The notes beneath the pieces were generated by a model, which did not search any database, was not told where the DNA came from, and saw only the letters and a list, made by a program, of their open reading frames with translations. A stretch of 64,000 nt of DNA from Kitasatospora viridis (GTDB lineage Bacteria; Actinomycetota; Actinomycetes; Streptomycetales; Streptomycetaceae): positions 310,001 to 374,000 of the forward strand of contig NZ_VIWT01000005.1 of the NCBI RefSeq assembly GCF_007829815.1, in the 5' to 3' direction. A program made the position numbers and the translations under genes. This document shows, one piece after another, positions 1 to 9,200 of the stretch. Within the stretch, counting starts at the first letter, position 1. Each line of letters opens with the position of its first letter.

Positions 1-3000
1 CCGTTCGGCGCGGTCAGGCCATTGGAGGCGCCGTCCTGGTTGACGGCGCTGCCGCGCACCACCGCCAGCACCGGGTGCCCGTGGCGCCGGGCGTCGGAGA
101 GCCGCTCCAGCATCAGCAGGCCGACCCCCTCCGCCCAACTGGTGCCGTCCGCACCGGCGGCGAACGCCTTCACCCGCCCGTCCGGCGCGAACGCGCGGTG
201 CCGCGAGGTGGCCACCATCCCGGCGGGCGAGGCCATCACGGCCACCCCGCCGGCCAGCGCCAGATCGGCCTCACCGGAGCGCAACGCCTGCGCGGCCAGG
301 TGCAGGGCGACCAGCGAGGAGGAGCAGGCGGTGTCCACCGTGACGGCCGGACCCTCGAACCCGAAGGCGTACGAGATCCGCCCCGAAGCCACGCTGGCAG
401 CGCTGCCGTTGTGCAGGTAGCCCTCCAACTCCTCGGGCAGCTCCCGCAGTCGGCCCGCGTAGTCGTTGTACATCACGCCGGTGTAGACCGCGGTGCGGCT
501 GCCCCGCAGGCCCGCCGGGTCGATGCCGGCCCGCTCGAAGGCCTCCCAGGCGGTCTCCAGCAGCAGCCGCTGCTGCGGGTCGGTGGCCAGCGCCTCGCGC
601 GGCGAGATGCCGAAGAAGGCCGGGTCGAACTCGGCGGCGTCGTGCAGGAACCCGCCGTACTGGGTGTAGGTGTGGCCAGGCCGGTCCGGGTCCGGGTCGT
701 ACAGCGACTCGTTGTCCCAACCGCGGTCGGTGGGCCACGGGGTGATCGCGTCCCGCCCCGCGTCGACCAGCTCCCAGAGCTGCTCGGGGGTGCTCACCCC
801 GCCGGGGAAGCGGCAGCTCATCGAGACGATGACCACCGGGTCCAGCTCGTCGGGCCGCCCGCCGGCCACGGTCGGCAGCTCGGCGGTGCGCTGCTGTCCG
901 CCCGGCAGCAGGGCGTCCAGCTCGGCGGCCAGCGCCAGCGCGGTGGGGTGGTCGAAGACCAGGGTGGCGGGCAGCCGCAGGCCGCTGGCCGCCGTCAGCC
1001 GGTTGCGCAGCTCCACGGCGGTCAGCGAGTCGAAGCCGAGCTCCTTGAACGCCCGGTCGGGCGCCACCCCGTCCTGATCGGTGCGGCCCAGCACGACGGC
1101 GGCCTCCCGGCGCACCAGCGCGAGCAGCTCCGCCTGCCGCTGCCGGGCGTCCAGGCCGCGCAGCCGGCCCGCCAGGCCGCCCTCGCCGCCGGTGGTGCCG
1201 GCGCCACCGGCGGTCGGCCGGGCGCGCTGCGGCCGGGCCAGCACCGCGCGCAGCACCGGCGGCACCAGCGCCGGATCGGCGTCCGCGCGCAGCGCAAGAG
1301 GCACCGGCAGCGGGTGGCCGCTGCGGACCGCGGCCGTGAACAGCGCCAGCCCCTGATCGGCCGTCAGCGGCCGCACGCCCTGCCGGGCGAGTCGGGCCAG
1401 GTCGGCGCCGCCCAGGTGACCGGTCAGGTCGCTGCCGTCCGCCCACAGGCCCCAGGCCAGCGAGGCGGCGGGCAGCCCGGCGGCGCGCCGGTGCACCGCG
1501 AGGGCGTCCAGGAAGGCGTTCGCGGCCGCGTAGTTGGCCTGCCCCTGGACGCCGAGCACGCCCGCCGCCGAGGAGAACAGCAGGAAGGCCGACAGTTCGG
1601 CGTCCCGGGTCAGCTCGTGCAGGTGCCAGGCCGCGTCGACCTTGGGCCGCAGCACGGTCTCCAGCCGGCCCGGGTCCAGTGCCGTCACCAGGCCGTCGTC
1701 CAGCGCGCCGGCGGCGTGCACCACGGCGGTCAGCGGCCGGTCGGCGGGGATGCCCGCCAGCACGGCGCGCAGCGCCTCCCGGTCGGCGGCGTCGACGGGG
1801 ACGGCGGTGGCGTCGGCACCGAGCTCGGCCAGCTCCGCCAGGAACTCGGCCGCGCCGGGGGTGTCCGCCCCGCGGCGGGCCGCCAGCACCAGGTGCCGGG
1901 CACCGTGCTCGACGACCAGTCGGCGGGTCACCAGCCGGCCTAGCAGGCCCAGGCCGCCGGTCACCAGCACCGTGCCGTCGGGGTCGAGCAGGCGAGCCGC
2001 GCCCTGGTCCGCCGGTGCGGCGGGCAGCGCGGTCAGCCGGGGCACCCGGGCCGTGCCGCCGCGCAGCGCCAGCTGGGTCTCCCCAGCGGCGGTCGCGGCG
2101 GCGAGCGCGCCGGGCAGGGCGCGCCGCGACTCGGCGGCGTCGTCGAGGTCGACCAGCAGCAGCCGGTCGGGGTGCTCGGCCTGGGCGGAGCGCAGCAGGC
2201 CCCAGACCGGGCCGAGCGCGGGGTCCACGTCCTCGCCGGCCACGGAGACCGCCGCCGTGGTGGCCACCACCAGCCGGCGGTCCGCCAGTTCGGGCTCAGC
2301 GAGCCACTCCTGAACGACCGTCAGCACCGTGTGCAGCGCCTGCCGGGCCCGCTCGGGCACGGTGCCCGTGCCGTCGGCGACCACCGGCAGCCAGACGGTG
2401 CCGGGCGCCTCGGCGCCGCCCTCGGCCACCGCGCGCGCCACGGCGGCCGGATCCGGGTAGGCCGCGAGCTCCGCGCCGAGCCCGAGCGAGTCGCTGCCGA
2501 GCACCGCCCACACCTCGGACTCGGGCTCGGCCGAAAGGAGTTCGGCCCAGCCGGCGACGTGCAGCGGCAGCCCGGCAGCCGGGTCGGCCAGCTGGGCGGC
2601 GACGACCGGCCGGGAGGCCAGCGCGCCGACCGCGAGCACCGGCGCGCCGGCCGGGTCGGTGGCGTCCAGTACCACCGTGTCACCGGCGCCGGGGCGCAGC
2701 CGCACCCGCAGCGCGGTCGCGCCGCCCGCGTGCAGCCGCACCGCGCTCCAGGCGAACGGCAGCGGCACGCCCTCGCCCGCCGGCCCGGCGGTGGTCAACT
2801 CGGCGACGTGGAAGGCCGCGTCGAGCAGCGCCGGGTGCAGCCCGTAGCGGGCGGCGTCGGCCTGCTCCTGCTGCGGCAGCGCGATCTCGGCGAACAGCTC
2901 GTCACCGAGCCGCCAGGCGGCGTGCAGGCCCTGGAACAGCGGCCCGTAGTCGCGCCCGGCGTCGGCCAGCCGCTGGTAGAGGCCGTCCAGCGGGACGGCG

Positions 3001-6000
3001 GTGGCCCCGGCCGGCGGCCAGGCGGTGCCGGCCGTCGACCAGCGGGCCTCGCCGTCGGACGCCGCGGCGAGCACGCCGTGCGCGTGCCGCTGCCAGTCGG
3101 CCGCCTCGGCACGCTCGTGCTGCACCCGGGCGTGCACGGCCACCGGCCGCCGCCCGGTGGCGTCGGGGGCGCCGACCGTCACCTGCACCTCGACGGCCTG
3201 CTGCCCGGGCAGCACCAGCGGCGCCTCCAGCACCAGTTCGTCGAGCACCGGCAGGCCGAGCTCGTCCCCGGCCCGGACGGCCAGCTCGACCAGGGCGGTG
3301 CCGGGCACGATGGTCCGGCCGAGCACCGTGTGGTCGGCCAGCCACGGGTGGGTGGACACGGCCAGGCGCCCGGTCAGGGTCGCCCCGCCGCCCTCGGCGG
3401 GCTGCAACACGGCGCCGAGCAGCGGGTGTTCGGCGGCGCGCAGCCCGAGGAAGAGCGGGTCGCCCGACCGGTCGGCGCGCCGCTCCAGCCAGTAGCGGCG
3501 GCGCTGGAACGGGTAGGTCGGCAGGTCGACCCGGGCGGCGGGGCGCGGGCCGAGCGCGGGCGTCCAGTCGACCGGCACGCCGGCCACCGCGACCTGCCCG
3601 ACCGCGCCGAGGAAGCGCGTCAGCCCGCCCTCGTCGCGGCGCAGCGAGCCGGTGGCGACGGTGTCGAGCCGCCCCGCGTCCTCGGCGGTGGCCTGGACGG
3701 CGGCGGTCAGCACCGGGTGCGGGCTGGCCTCGACGAACACGCCGTGGCCGCTGTCCAGCAGCCGCCGGACGGCCTCCTCGAAGCGCACCGTCTGCCGCAG
3801 GTTGGTGTACCAGTAGGCGCCGTCCAACTGCGCGGTGTCCAGCCAGTCGCCGGTCACCGAGGACAGCAGCGGGGTGTGCCCGGTGCGCGGGGCGACCGGG
3901 GCGAGCGCGGTGGCCAGCCGGGCGCGGATCCGCTCGACCGGCGCGGAGTGCGAGGCGTAGTCGACGGGCACCCGGCGGATCCGCAGCTCCTCCCGCTCGC
4001 CAAGCGCGACCAGCTCGTCCAGCGCGGCGGGCTCGCCCGCGACGACCACCGCCGCCGGGCTGTTCACCACCGCGACCGACAGCCGCTCGCCCCAGGGCGC
4101 GATCAGCTCCTCGGCCCGCTCGCGCGGCAGCGGCACCGAGGCCATGCCGCCGGTGCCGGCCAGCTCGACGATCGCCTGGCTGCGCAGCGCCACCACGCGC
4201 GCCGCGTCCTGGAGGGTCAGCGCCCCGGCGACGTAGGCGGCGGCGATCTCGCCCTGGCTGTGCCCGACCACGGCGTCCGGGCGCACCCCGTAGGACTCCC
4301 ACAGCGCGGCCAGCGACACCATCACCGCCCACAGCGCGGGCTGCACCACGTCCACCCGGTCGTAGCCGGGCGCGCCCTCGCGCCCGCGCAGCACGTCCTC
4401 CAGCGACCAGTCGACGAACTCCGCCAGGGCCTTCTGGCAGGCGGCGATCTGCTCGGCGAACACCGGTGCGGTGTCCAGCAGTTCGGCGGCCATGCCGAGC
4501 CACTGGGCGCCCTGGCCGGGGAACACCAGGACCACCTTGTGGTCGGCGCCGGCCCGGCCGAGCACCGCCGTGGACGGCTCCCCGGCGGCCAACGCGTCCA
4601 GCGCGGCGAGCAGTTCGGGGGCGTCCCGGCCGACCAGCACGGCGCGCTCCTCGAACGCGGTGCGCTCGGCGACCAGCGCGTGCCCCAGCGCGGCCAGCGC
4701 CGCCGGCTCCGCGCGCTCGTGCTCGGCCCGCACCCGGGCCGCCAGCGCGGCGGCCTGCGCGCGCAGCGCCTCGGGGGTGCGGGCGGACAGGGTCCACGCC
4801 ACCGGGCCTGACGGAGCGTCAGTGACCGCCGGCTCCGCGTCCGGCTCCGGCGGCGCCTCCTCCAGGATCACGTGCGTGTTGGTGCCGCTGACCCCGAACG
4901 CCGACACGCCCGCCCGGCGCGGCCGCTCGCCGCGCGGCCAGGCCCGGTCCTCGGTGAGCAGCCGGACCGCGCCCGACTCCCACTCCACGTGCGGGGTCGG
5001 CTCGTCCACGTGCAGGGTGCGCGGCAGCACCTGGTGCCGCAGCGCCTGGACCATCTTGATGATGCCGGCCGCGCCGGCCGCGGCCTGGGTGTGCGCCAGG
5101 TTCGACTTGACCGAGCCGAGCCACAGCGGCCGCTCGGCGTCCCGGCCCTGGCCGTAGGTGTCCAGCAGGGCCTGCGCCTCGATCGGGTCGCCGAGCCGGG
5201 TGCCGGTGCCGTGCGCCTCGACCGCGTCGATCTCCCCGGTCGCCAGCCCGGCGTCGGCCAGCGCCTGGCGGATCACCCGCTGCTGGGCCGGGCCGTTGGG
5301 CGCGGTCAGGCCGTTGGAGGCGCCGTCCTGGTTGACGGCGGTGCCGCGGACCACGGCCAGCACCCGGTGCCCGTTGCGCCGGGCGTCGGAGAGCCGCTCG
5401 ACCAGCAGCAGCGCCACGCCCTCCGACCAGCCGGTGCCGTCCGCGCCCGCCGCGAACGCCTTGCACCGGCCGTCCGGCGAGAGCCCGTGCTGCCGGGAGA
5501 ACTCGACGAAGATCGACGGGGTGGTCATCACCGTCACCCCGCCGGCCAGCGCCAGGTCGCACTCGCCGGAGCGCAGCGCCCGCACCGCCAGGTGCAGCGC
5601 CACCGAGGAGGAGGAGCAGGCGGTGTCGACGGTGACCGCCGGGCCCTCCAGGCCCAGGCTGTAGGAGATCCGGCCGGAGGCCACGCTCGCCGCGTTGCCG
5701 ACCGCCAGGTAGCCCTCCAGCTCCTCCGGCGCGGTGCCGGCCGGCGGCGGGTAGTCGTTGCCGTTGGTGCCGACGAACACGCCGGTGTTGGAGCCGTGCA
5801 GCTCGCCCGGCCGGATGCCGGCCCGCTCGAACGCCTCCCAGGCGGTCTCCAGCAGCAGCCGGTGCTGGGGGTCGCTGGCCAGCGCCTCGCGCGGCGAGAT
5901 GCCGAAGAAGTCGGCGTCGAAGTCGCCGGGCGCGGCCAGGAAGGCGCCGTTGCCGGTGTACGAGGTCCGCGGGTGGTCCGGGTCGGGGTCGACCAGCGAG

Positions 6001-6230
6001 TCCAGGTCCCAGCCCCGGTCGGTCGGGAACCCGCCGACCGCGTCGCCGCCCTCGGCGACCAGCCGCCACAGGTCCTCCGGCGAGTCGACCCCGCCGGGGA
6101 AGTGGCAGGCCATGCCGACGATCGCCACCGGCTCGCTGTCGCGCTCCTTCGCCTCGCGCAACTCGCGGCGTGTCTCGTGCAGTTCGGCGGTGACCCGTTC
6201 CAGGAGGTACCGCATCCGGCCGTCGTTCAA
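1..6230 (-). CDS. Type I modular polyketide synthase, module 3 and start of module 4 (C-terminus beyond left edge)
   Basis: About 2,076 residues lie in the window; the reading frame runs off the left edge. Domains in order: N-terminal docking helix (about 1-35), KS with active-site VDTACSS (Cys near 203), AT, DH, KR, ACP, then the first ~290 residues of a second KS (its Cys near 1967). The AT has GHSQGE (about 657) and YASH (about 758), the methylmalonyl-CoA signature. The DH is intact: HTVLGRTIVP (His about 970) and DAAFH. The KR has an LDD motif (about 1507, B-type alcohol) and NYAAANAF; no ER lies between DH and KR. The ACP reads GFDSL (about 1733). I chose the TTG at 6230 because AAGGA lies about 9 nt upstream and it completes a docking sequence like that of the neighbouring PKS; the ATG at 6215 is the alternative. 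Predicted product: a 2-methyl-2-enoyl unit. Follows the preceding PKS gene by 50 nt. Confidence 0.93.
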   Translation of the reverse strand, partial: MNDGRMRYLLERVTAELHETRRELREAKERDSEPVAIVGMACHFPGGVDSPEDLWRLVAEGGDAVGGFPTDRGWDLDSLVDPDPDHPRTSYTGNGAFLAAPGDFDADFFGISPREALASDPQHRLLLETAWEAFERAGIRPGELHGSNTGVFVGTNGNDYPPPAGTAPEELEGYLAVGNAASVASGRISYSLGLEGPAVTVDTACSSSSVALHLAVRALRSGECDLALAGGVTVMTTPSIFVEFSRQHGLSPDGRCKAFAAGADGTGWSEGVALLLVERLSDARRNGHRVLAVVRGTAVNQDGASNGLTAPNGPAQQRVIRQALADAGLATGEIDAVEAHGTGTRLGDPIEAQALLDTYGQGRDAERPLWLGSVKSNLAHTQAAAGAAGIIKMVQALRHQVLPRTLHVDEPTPHVEWESGAVRLLTEDRAWPRGERPRRAGVSAFGVSGTNTHVILEEAPPEPDAEPAVTDAPSGPVAWTLSARTPEALRAQAAALAARVRAEHERAEPAALAALGHALVAERTAFEERAVLVGRDAPELLAALDALAAGEPSTAVLGRAGADHKVVLVFPGQGAQWLGMAAELLDTAPVFAEQIAACQKALAEFVDWSLEDVLRGREGAPGYDRVDVVQPALWAVMVSLAALWESYGVRPDAVVGHSQGEIAAAYVAGALTLQDAARVVALRSQAIVELAGTGGMASVPLPRERAEELIAPWGERLSVAVVNSPAAVVVAGEPAALDELVALGEREELRIRRVPVDYASHSAPVERIRARLATALAPVAPRTGHTPLLSSVTGDWLDTAQLDGAYWYTNLRQTVRFEEAVRRLLDSGHGVFVEASPHPVLTAAVQATAEDAGRLDTVATGSLRRDEGGLTRFLGAVGQVAVAGVPVDWTPALGPRPAARVDLPTYPFQRRRYWLERRADRSGDPLFLGLRAAEHPLLGAVLQPAEGGGATLTGRLAVSTHPWLADHTVLGRTIVPGTALVELAVRAGDELGLPVLDELVLEAPLVLPGQQAVEVQVTVGAPDATGRRPVAVHARVQHERAEAADWQRHAHGVLAAASDGEARWSTAGTAWPPAGATAVPLDGLYQRLADAGRDYGPLFQGLHAAWRLGDELFAEIALPQQEQADAARYGLHPALLDAAFHVAELTTAGPAGEGVPLPFAWSAVRLHAGGATALRVRLRPGAGDTVVLDATDPAGAPVLAVGALASRPVVAAQLADPAAGLPLHVAGWAELLSAEPESEVWAVLGSDSLGLGAELAAYPDPAAVARAVAEGGAEAPGTVWLPVVADGTGTVPERARQALHTVLTVVQEWLAEPELADRRLVVATTAAVSVAGEDVDPALGPVWGLLRSAQAEHPDRLLLVDLDDAAESRRALPGALAAATAAGETQLALRGGTARVPRLTALPAAPADQGAARLLDPDGTVLVTGGLGLLGRLVTRRLVVEHGARHLVLAARRGADTPGAAEFLAELAELGADATAVPVDAADREALRAVLAGIPADRPLTAVVHAAGALDDGLVTALDPGRLETVLRPKVDAAWHLHELTRDAELSAFLLFSSAAGVLGVQGQANYAAANAFLDALAVHRRAAGLPAASLAWGLWADGSDLTGHLGGADLARLARQGVRPLTADQGLALFTAAVRSGHPLPVPLALRADADPALVPPVLRAVLARPQRARPTAGGAGTTGGEGGLAGRLRGLDARQRQAELLALVRREAAVVLGRTDQDGVAPDRAFKELGFDSLTAVELRNRLTAASGLRLPATLVFDHPTALALAAELDALLPGGQQRTAELPTVAGGRPDELDPVVIVSMSCRFPGGVSTPEQLWELVDAGRDAITPWPTDRGWDNESLYDPDPDRPGHTYTQYGGFLHDAAEFDPAFFGISPREALATDPQQRLLLETAWEAFERAGIDPAGLRGSRTAVYTGVMYNDYAGRLRELPEELEGYLHNGSAASVASGRISYAFGFEGPAVTVDTACSSSLVALHLAAQALRSGEADLALAGGVAVMASPAGMVATSRHRAFAPDGRVKAFAAGADGTSWAEGVGLLMLERLSDARRHGHPVLAVVRGSAVNQDGASNGLTAPN

Positions 6231-6280
6231 GGTTCCATCCTTCGTAGGGGCGGCTGTTCGTGTGGCAGGACCGGTGAGGG

Positions 6281-9200
6281 TCAGGAGATGCCGAGTTCCC
6301 GGCCGATGAAGTCGACCAGCTCGTCGTCGCTCGCCGCGGCCAGGCCCTCGCTCAGCGCGGAGCCGCGCCGGACGCCGGCCAGGGCGCCGAGCCGGTCCAA
6401 CACCTCGTCACGTGACGGGTCGTCGGGCTCCAGCGCGGCCAGCAGCGGTTCCAGCCGGTCGAGTTCGGCGAGCAGTGCGCCGCCCGCCCCGGCGCCGGCC
6501 GGGCCGGGCAGGCCCAGGCGGTCCAGCAGCTGCTCGGCCAGGGCCTGCGGGGTCGGGTGGTCGAAGACCAGGGTGGCGGGCAGCCGCAGGCCGGTCAGCC
6601 GGCCCAGGCGGTTGCGCAGCTCCACCGTGGCGATCGAGTCGAACCCCTGGTCGCGCAGGCCGCGCTGCGGGGCGACGGTGTCGCCGTCCCGCCGGCCGAG
6701 CACCGCGGCGGCCTCGGCGCGCACCCGGAGCAGCAGCTGCCGGGCGCGGTCCGCCGCTGCCAGCGGCGCCAGCTCCGCCCGCAGCCCGGCGCCCGGGTCC
6801 GCGCCGCCCGCGGGCTCGGCGGCGCCGCCAGGCGCGCCCGCGCCGGGCAGCAGCTCGGCGAGCAGCGGGTGGGGGCGCACGGCCGCGAGGGCCGGCCAGT
6901 CGGCCGCCGCGACCAGCAGGTGCGGGGTCTCCTCGGCCAGCGCCCGGTCCAGCGCGGCCAGGGCGGTGTCCGGATCCATCGGCAGGTAGCCGCTGCGCCG
7001 GCTCTGCCGGGCGGCCTGCGGGGCGGCGATGCCCTCGCCCGCCCACAGCCCCCAGGAGATCGAGGTGGCGGGCAGGCCGGCGGCCCGGCGGTGCAGCGCC
7101 AGCGCGTCCAGGTAGGCGTTGCCGGGCGCGTAGTTGCCCTGCCCGGGCAGTCCGGTCAGCGAGGCGGCCGAGGAGAACAGCACGAACGCCTCCAGGTCCA
7201 GCCCCCGGGTCAGCTCGTCCAGGTGGCGGGCGCCGAGCGCCTTCACCCGCAGCACCCGGTCCAGCTGGGCCACCGTCAGCTCGCCCAGCGTGGCGTCGTC
7301 CAGCACCGCCGCCGTGTGCACCACGGCGGTCAGCGGCAGGTCCGGCGGCAGCTCGGCGAGCAGGCGGGCCACCGCCTCGCGGTCGGCCACGTCGGCCGCC
7401 GCGAAGCTCACCGCGCCCGCACCGAGCCCGGTCAGCTCCGTCGCCAGCTCGGCGGCCCCGGGGGCCGCCGCGCCGCGCCGGCTGACCAGCAGCAGGTGCT
7501 CGGCGCCGCGCCGGGCCAGCCAGCGGGCGGTGTGCCCGGCCAGGGCGCCGGAGCCGCCGGTGATCAGCACCGTGCCACGCGGTGCGGGGAGCTTCTGGGG
7601 GTCAGTCAGTTCAGTGTTAGACGCTTGGACCACCCGACGGGCAAACAGGCCCTCGGCCCGCACCGCGAGTTCGGCCTCCGCGCCATTCGCGAGCAGCGCC
7701 TGCACCGCGCGGGCGGCGGCGCGCCCGCCGGGCTCGGCGGGCAGGTCGAGCAGGCCGCCCCACAGCGGGGTCTCGGCGGCGGCGACCACCCCGAGGCCCC
7801 AGACCAGCGCACCCGTCGGCTCGGCCAGCGGATCGCCGGGCCCGGTGGCGACCGCGCCTGTGGTCACCGACCAGAGCGGCGCCTCGATCCCGGCCGTCTC
7901 CAGCGCCTGGAGCAGCGTCAGCGTGCCCGCCAGGCCGCCCGGCACCGCCGGACGGTCCGCGACCGGCGCGGACGCCAGCGGCAGCAGCGAGAGCACGCCC
8001 GCCACCGGTGCGTCCCCGGCCCGCGCGGTGCGGGCCAGGACCTCGGCCAGCTCCGCGCGGTCGGCATCCGGCGCCACCTCGATCGGGTCGACCGCCGCAC
8101 CGGCCCGCGCCAGCGCGCCCGCCAGCAGCTCCCGCCAGATCGCCACCCGCTCGGCCTCCGCCGGGCCGAGCCCGCCCGCCCCGGGCAGGGCGAGCAGCCA
8201 GCGGCCGGCCGAGCCCGCCGGCTCGCCCTCCACCACCGGACGCCACGCCACCTGGTGGCGCCAGCCGTCGAGTTCGCCGTCCCGCTCGCGCGCCGCGCGC
8301 CATCCGGCCAGCGAGGGCAGCACCGCGCCCAGCGCCGACCGCTCGGCCTCGCCCTCGACCCGCAGCAGCTCGGCCAGGGCGGCGACGTCCTGCCGGGCGA
8401 TCGCCGACCAGAAGCCCTCCTCGCCGGGCGCGGACGCCGCACCGGCCTCGTCCTCGGGCGCCTCGGACCAGTACCGCTCGTGCTGGAAGGCGTAGGTCGG
8501 CAGTCCGTCCGCCGTGCCGGGGACGCCGCCGAGCACGGCCGTCCAGTCCACCGCCGTGCCCCGGGCGTGGACCGTGCCGAGGGCGGCGAGCAGCGTCTCC
8601 AGCTCGGGACGGTCGCGGCGCAGCAGCGCGGCCACCGCAGGCTCGGGCCGGGAGTCGTCCGGGTCACCGTCCAGGGCCGCCCTGGTGAGGGCGGTGAGAA
8701 CGCCGTCCGGGCCGAGTTCCAGGTAGCCGGTCACGCCGTCGGCCGCCAGCCCGCGCGCCGCGTCCAGGAAGCGGACCGCCTGCCGGGCGTGCGCCGTCCA
8801 GTACTCCGACGTCAACGGGCGGGTCGCGTCGAACAGTTCGCCGTCGAGGGCGGAGCGGATCGGGATCCGCGGCGGGTGGTGCGGCAGGGCGGCGGCGATC
8901 CGGGCGAACTCGGCGGCGATCGGCTCCATCAGCGGGGAGTGGAAGGCGTGGCTGGTCCGCAGCCGGCTGACCCGCAGGCCGAGTGCGCGGAACCGGTCCG
9001 CCAGCACCAGCACCTCAGCCTCCGCGCCGGAAACCACCGTCGAACCGGGCGCGTTGACCGCGGCGACGGCCACCACGCCGTCCAGCTCCGCCAGTTCGGC
9101 CAGCACCTGCTCCTCGTCGGCCTCCACCGCCAGCATCGCGCCGCCCTCGGGCAGGGCGTCCATCAGCCGGGCGCGGGCGGCGACCAGGGTGACGGCGTCG

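Noticed and set aside
1679..4825. Long plus-strand open frame of about 1,048 codons opposite the PKS
   Set aside because: The translation is almost entirely Arg, Pro and Ala, the usual shadow of GC-rich coding DNA. The minus-strand PKS motifs lie directly under it.
6281..8460. Missing DH in module 2 as a deletion or frameshift
   Set aside because: The AT linker runs straight into a normal KR structural subdomain at normal length, so the module is simply KS-AT-KR-ACP.
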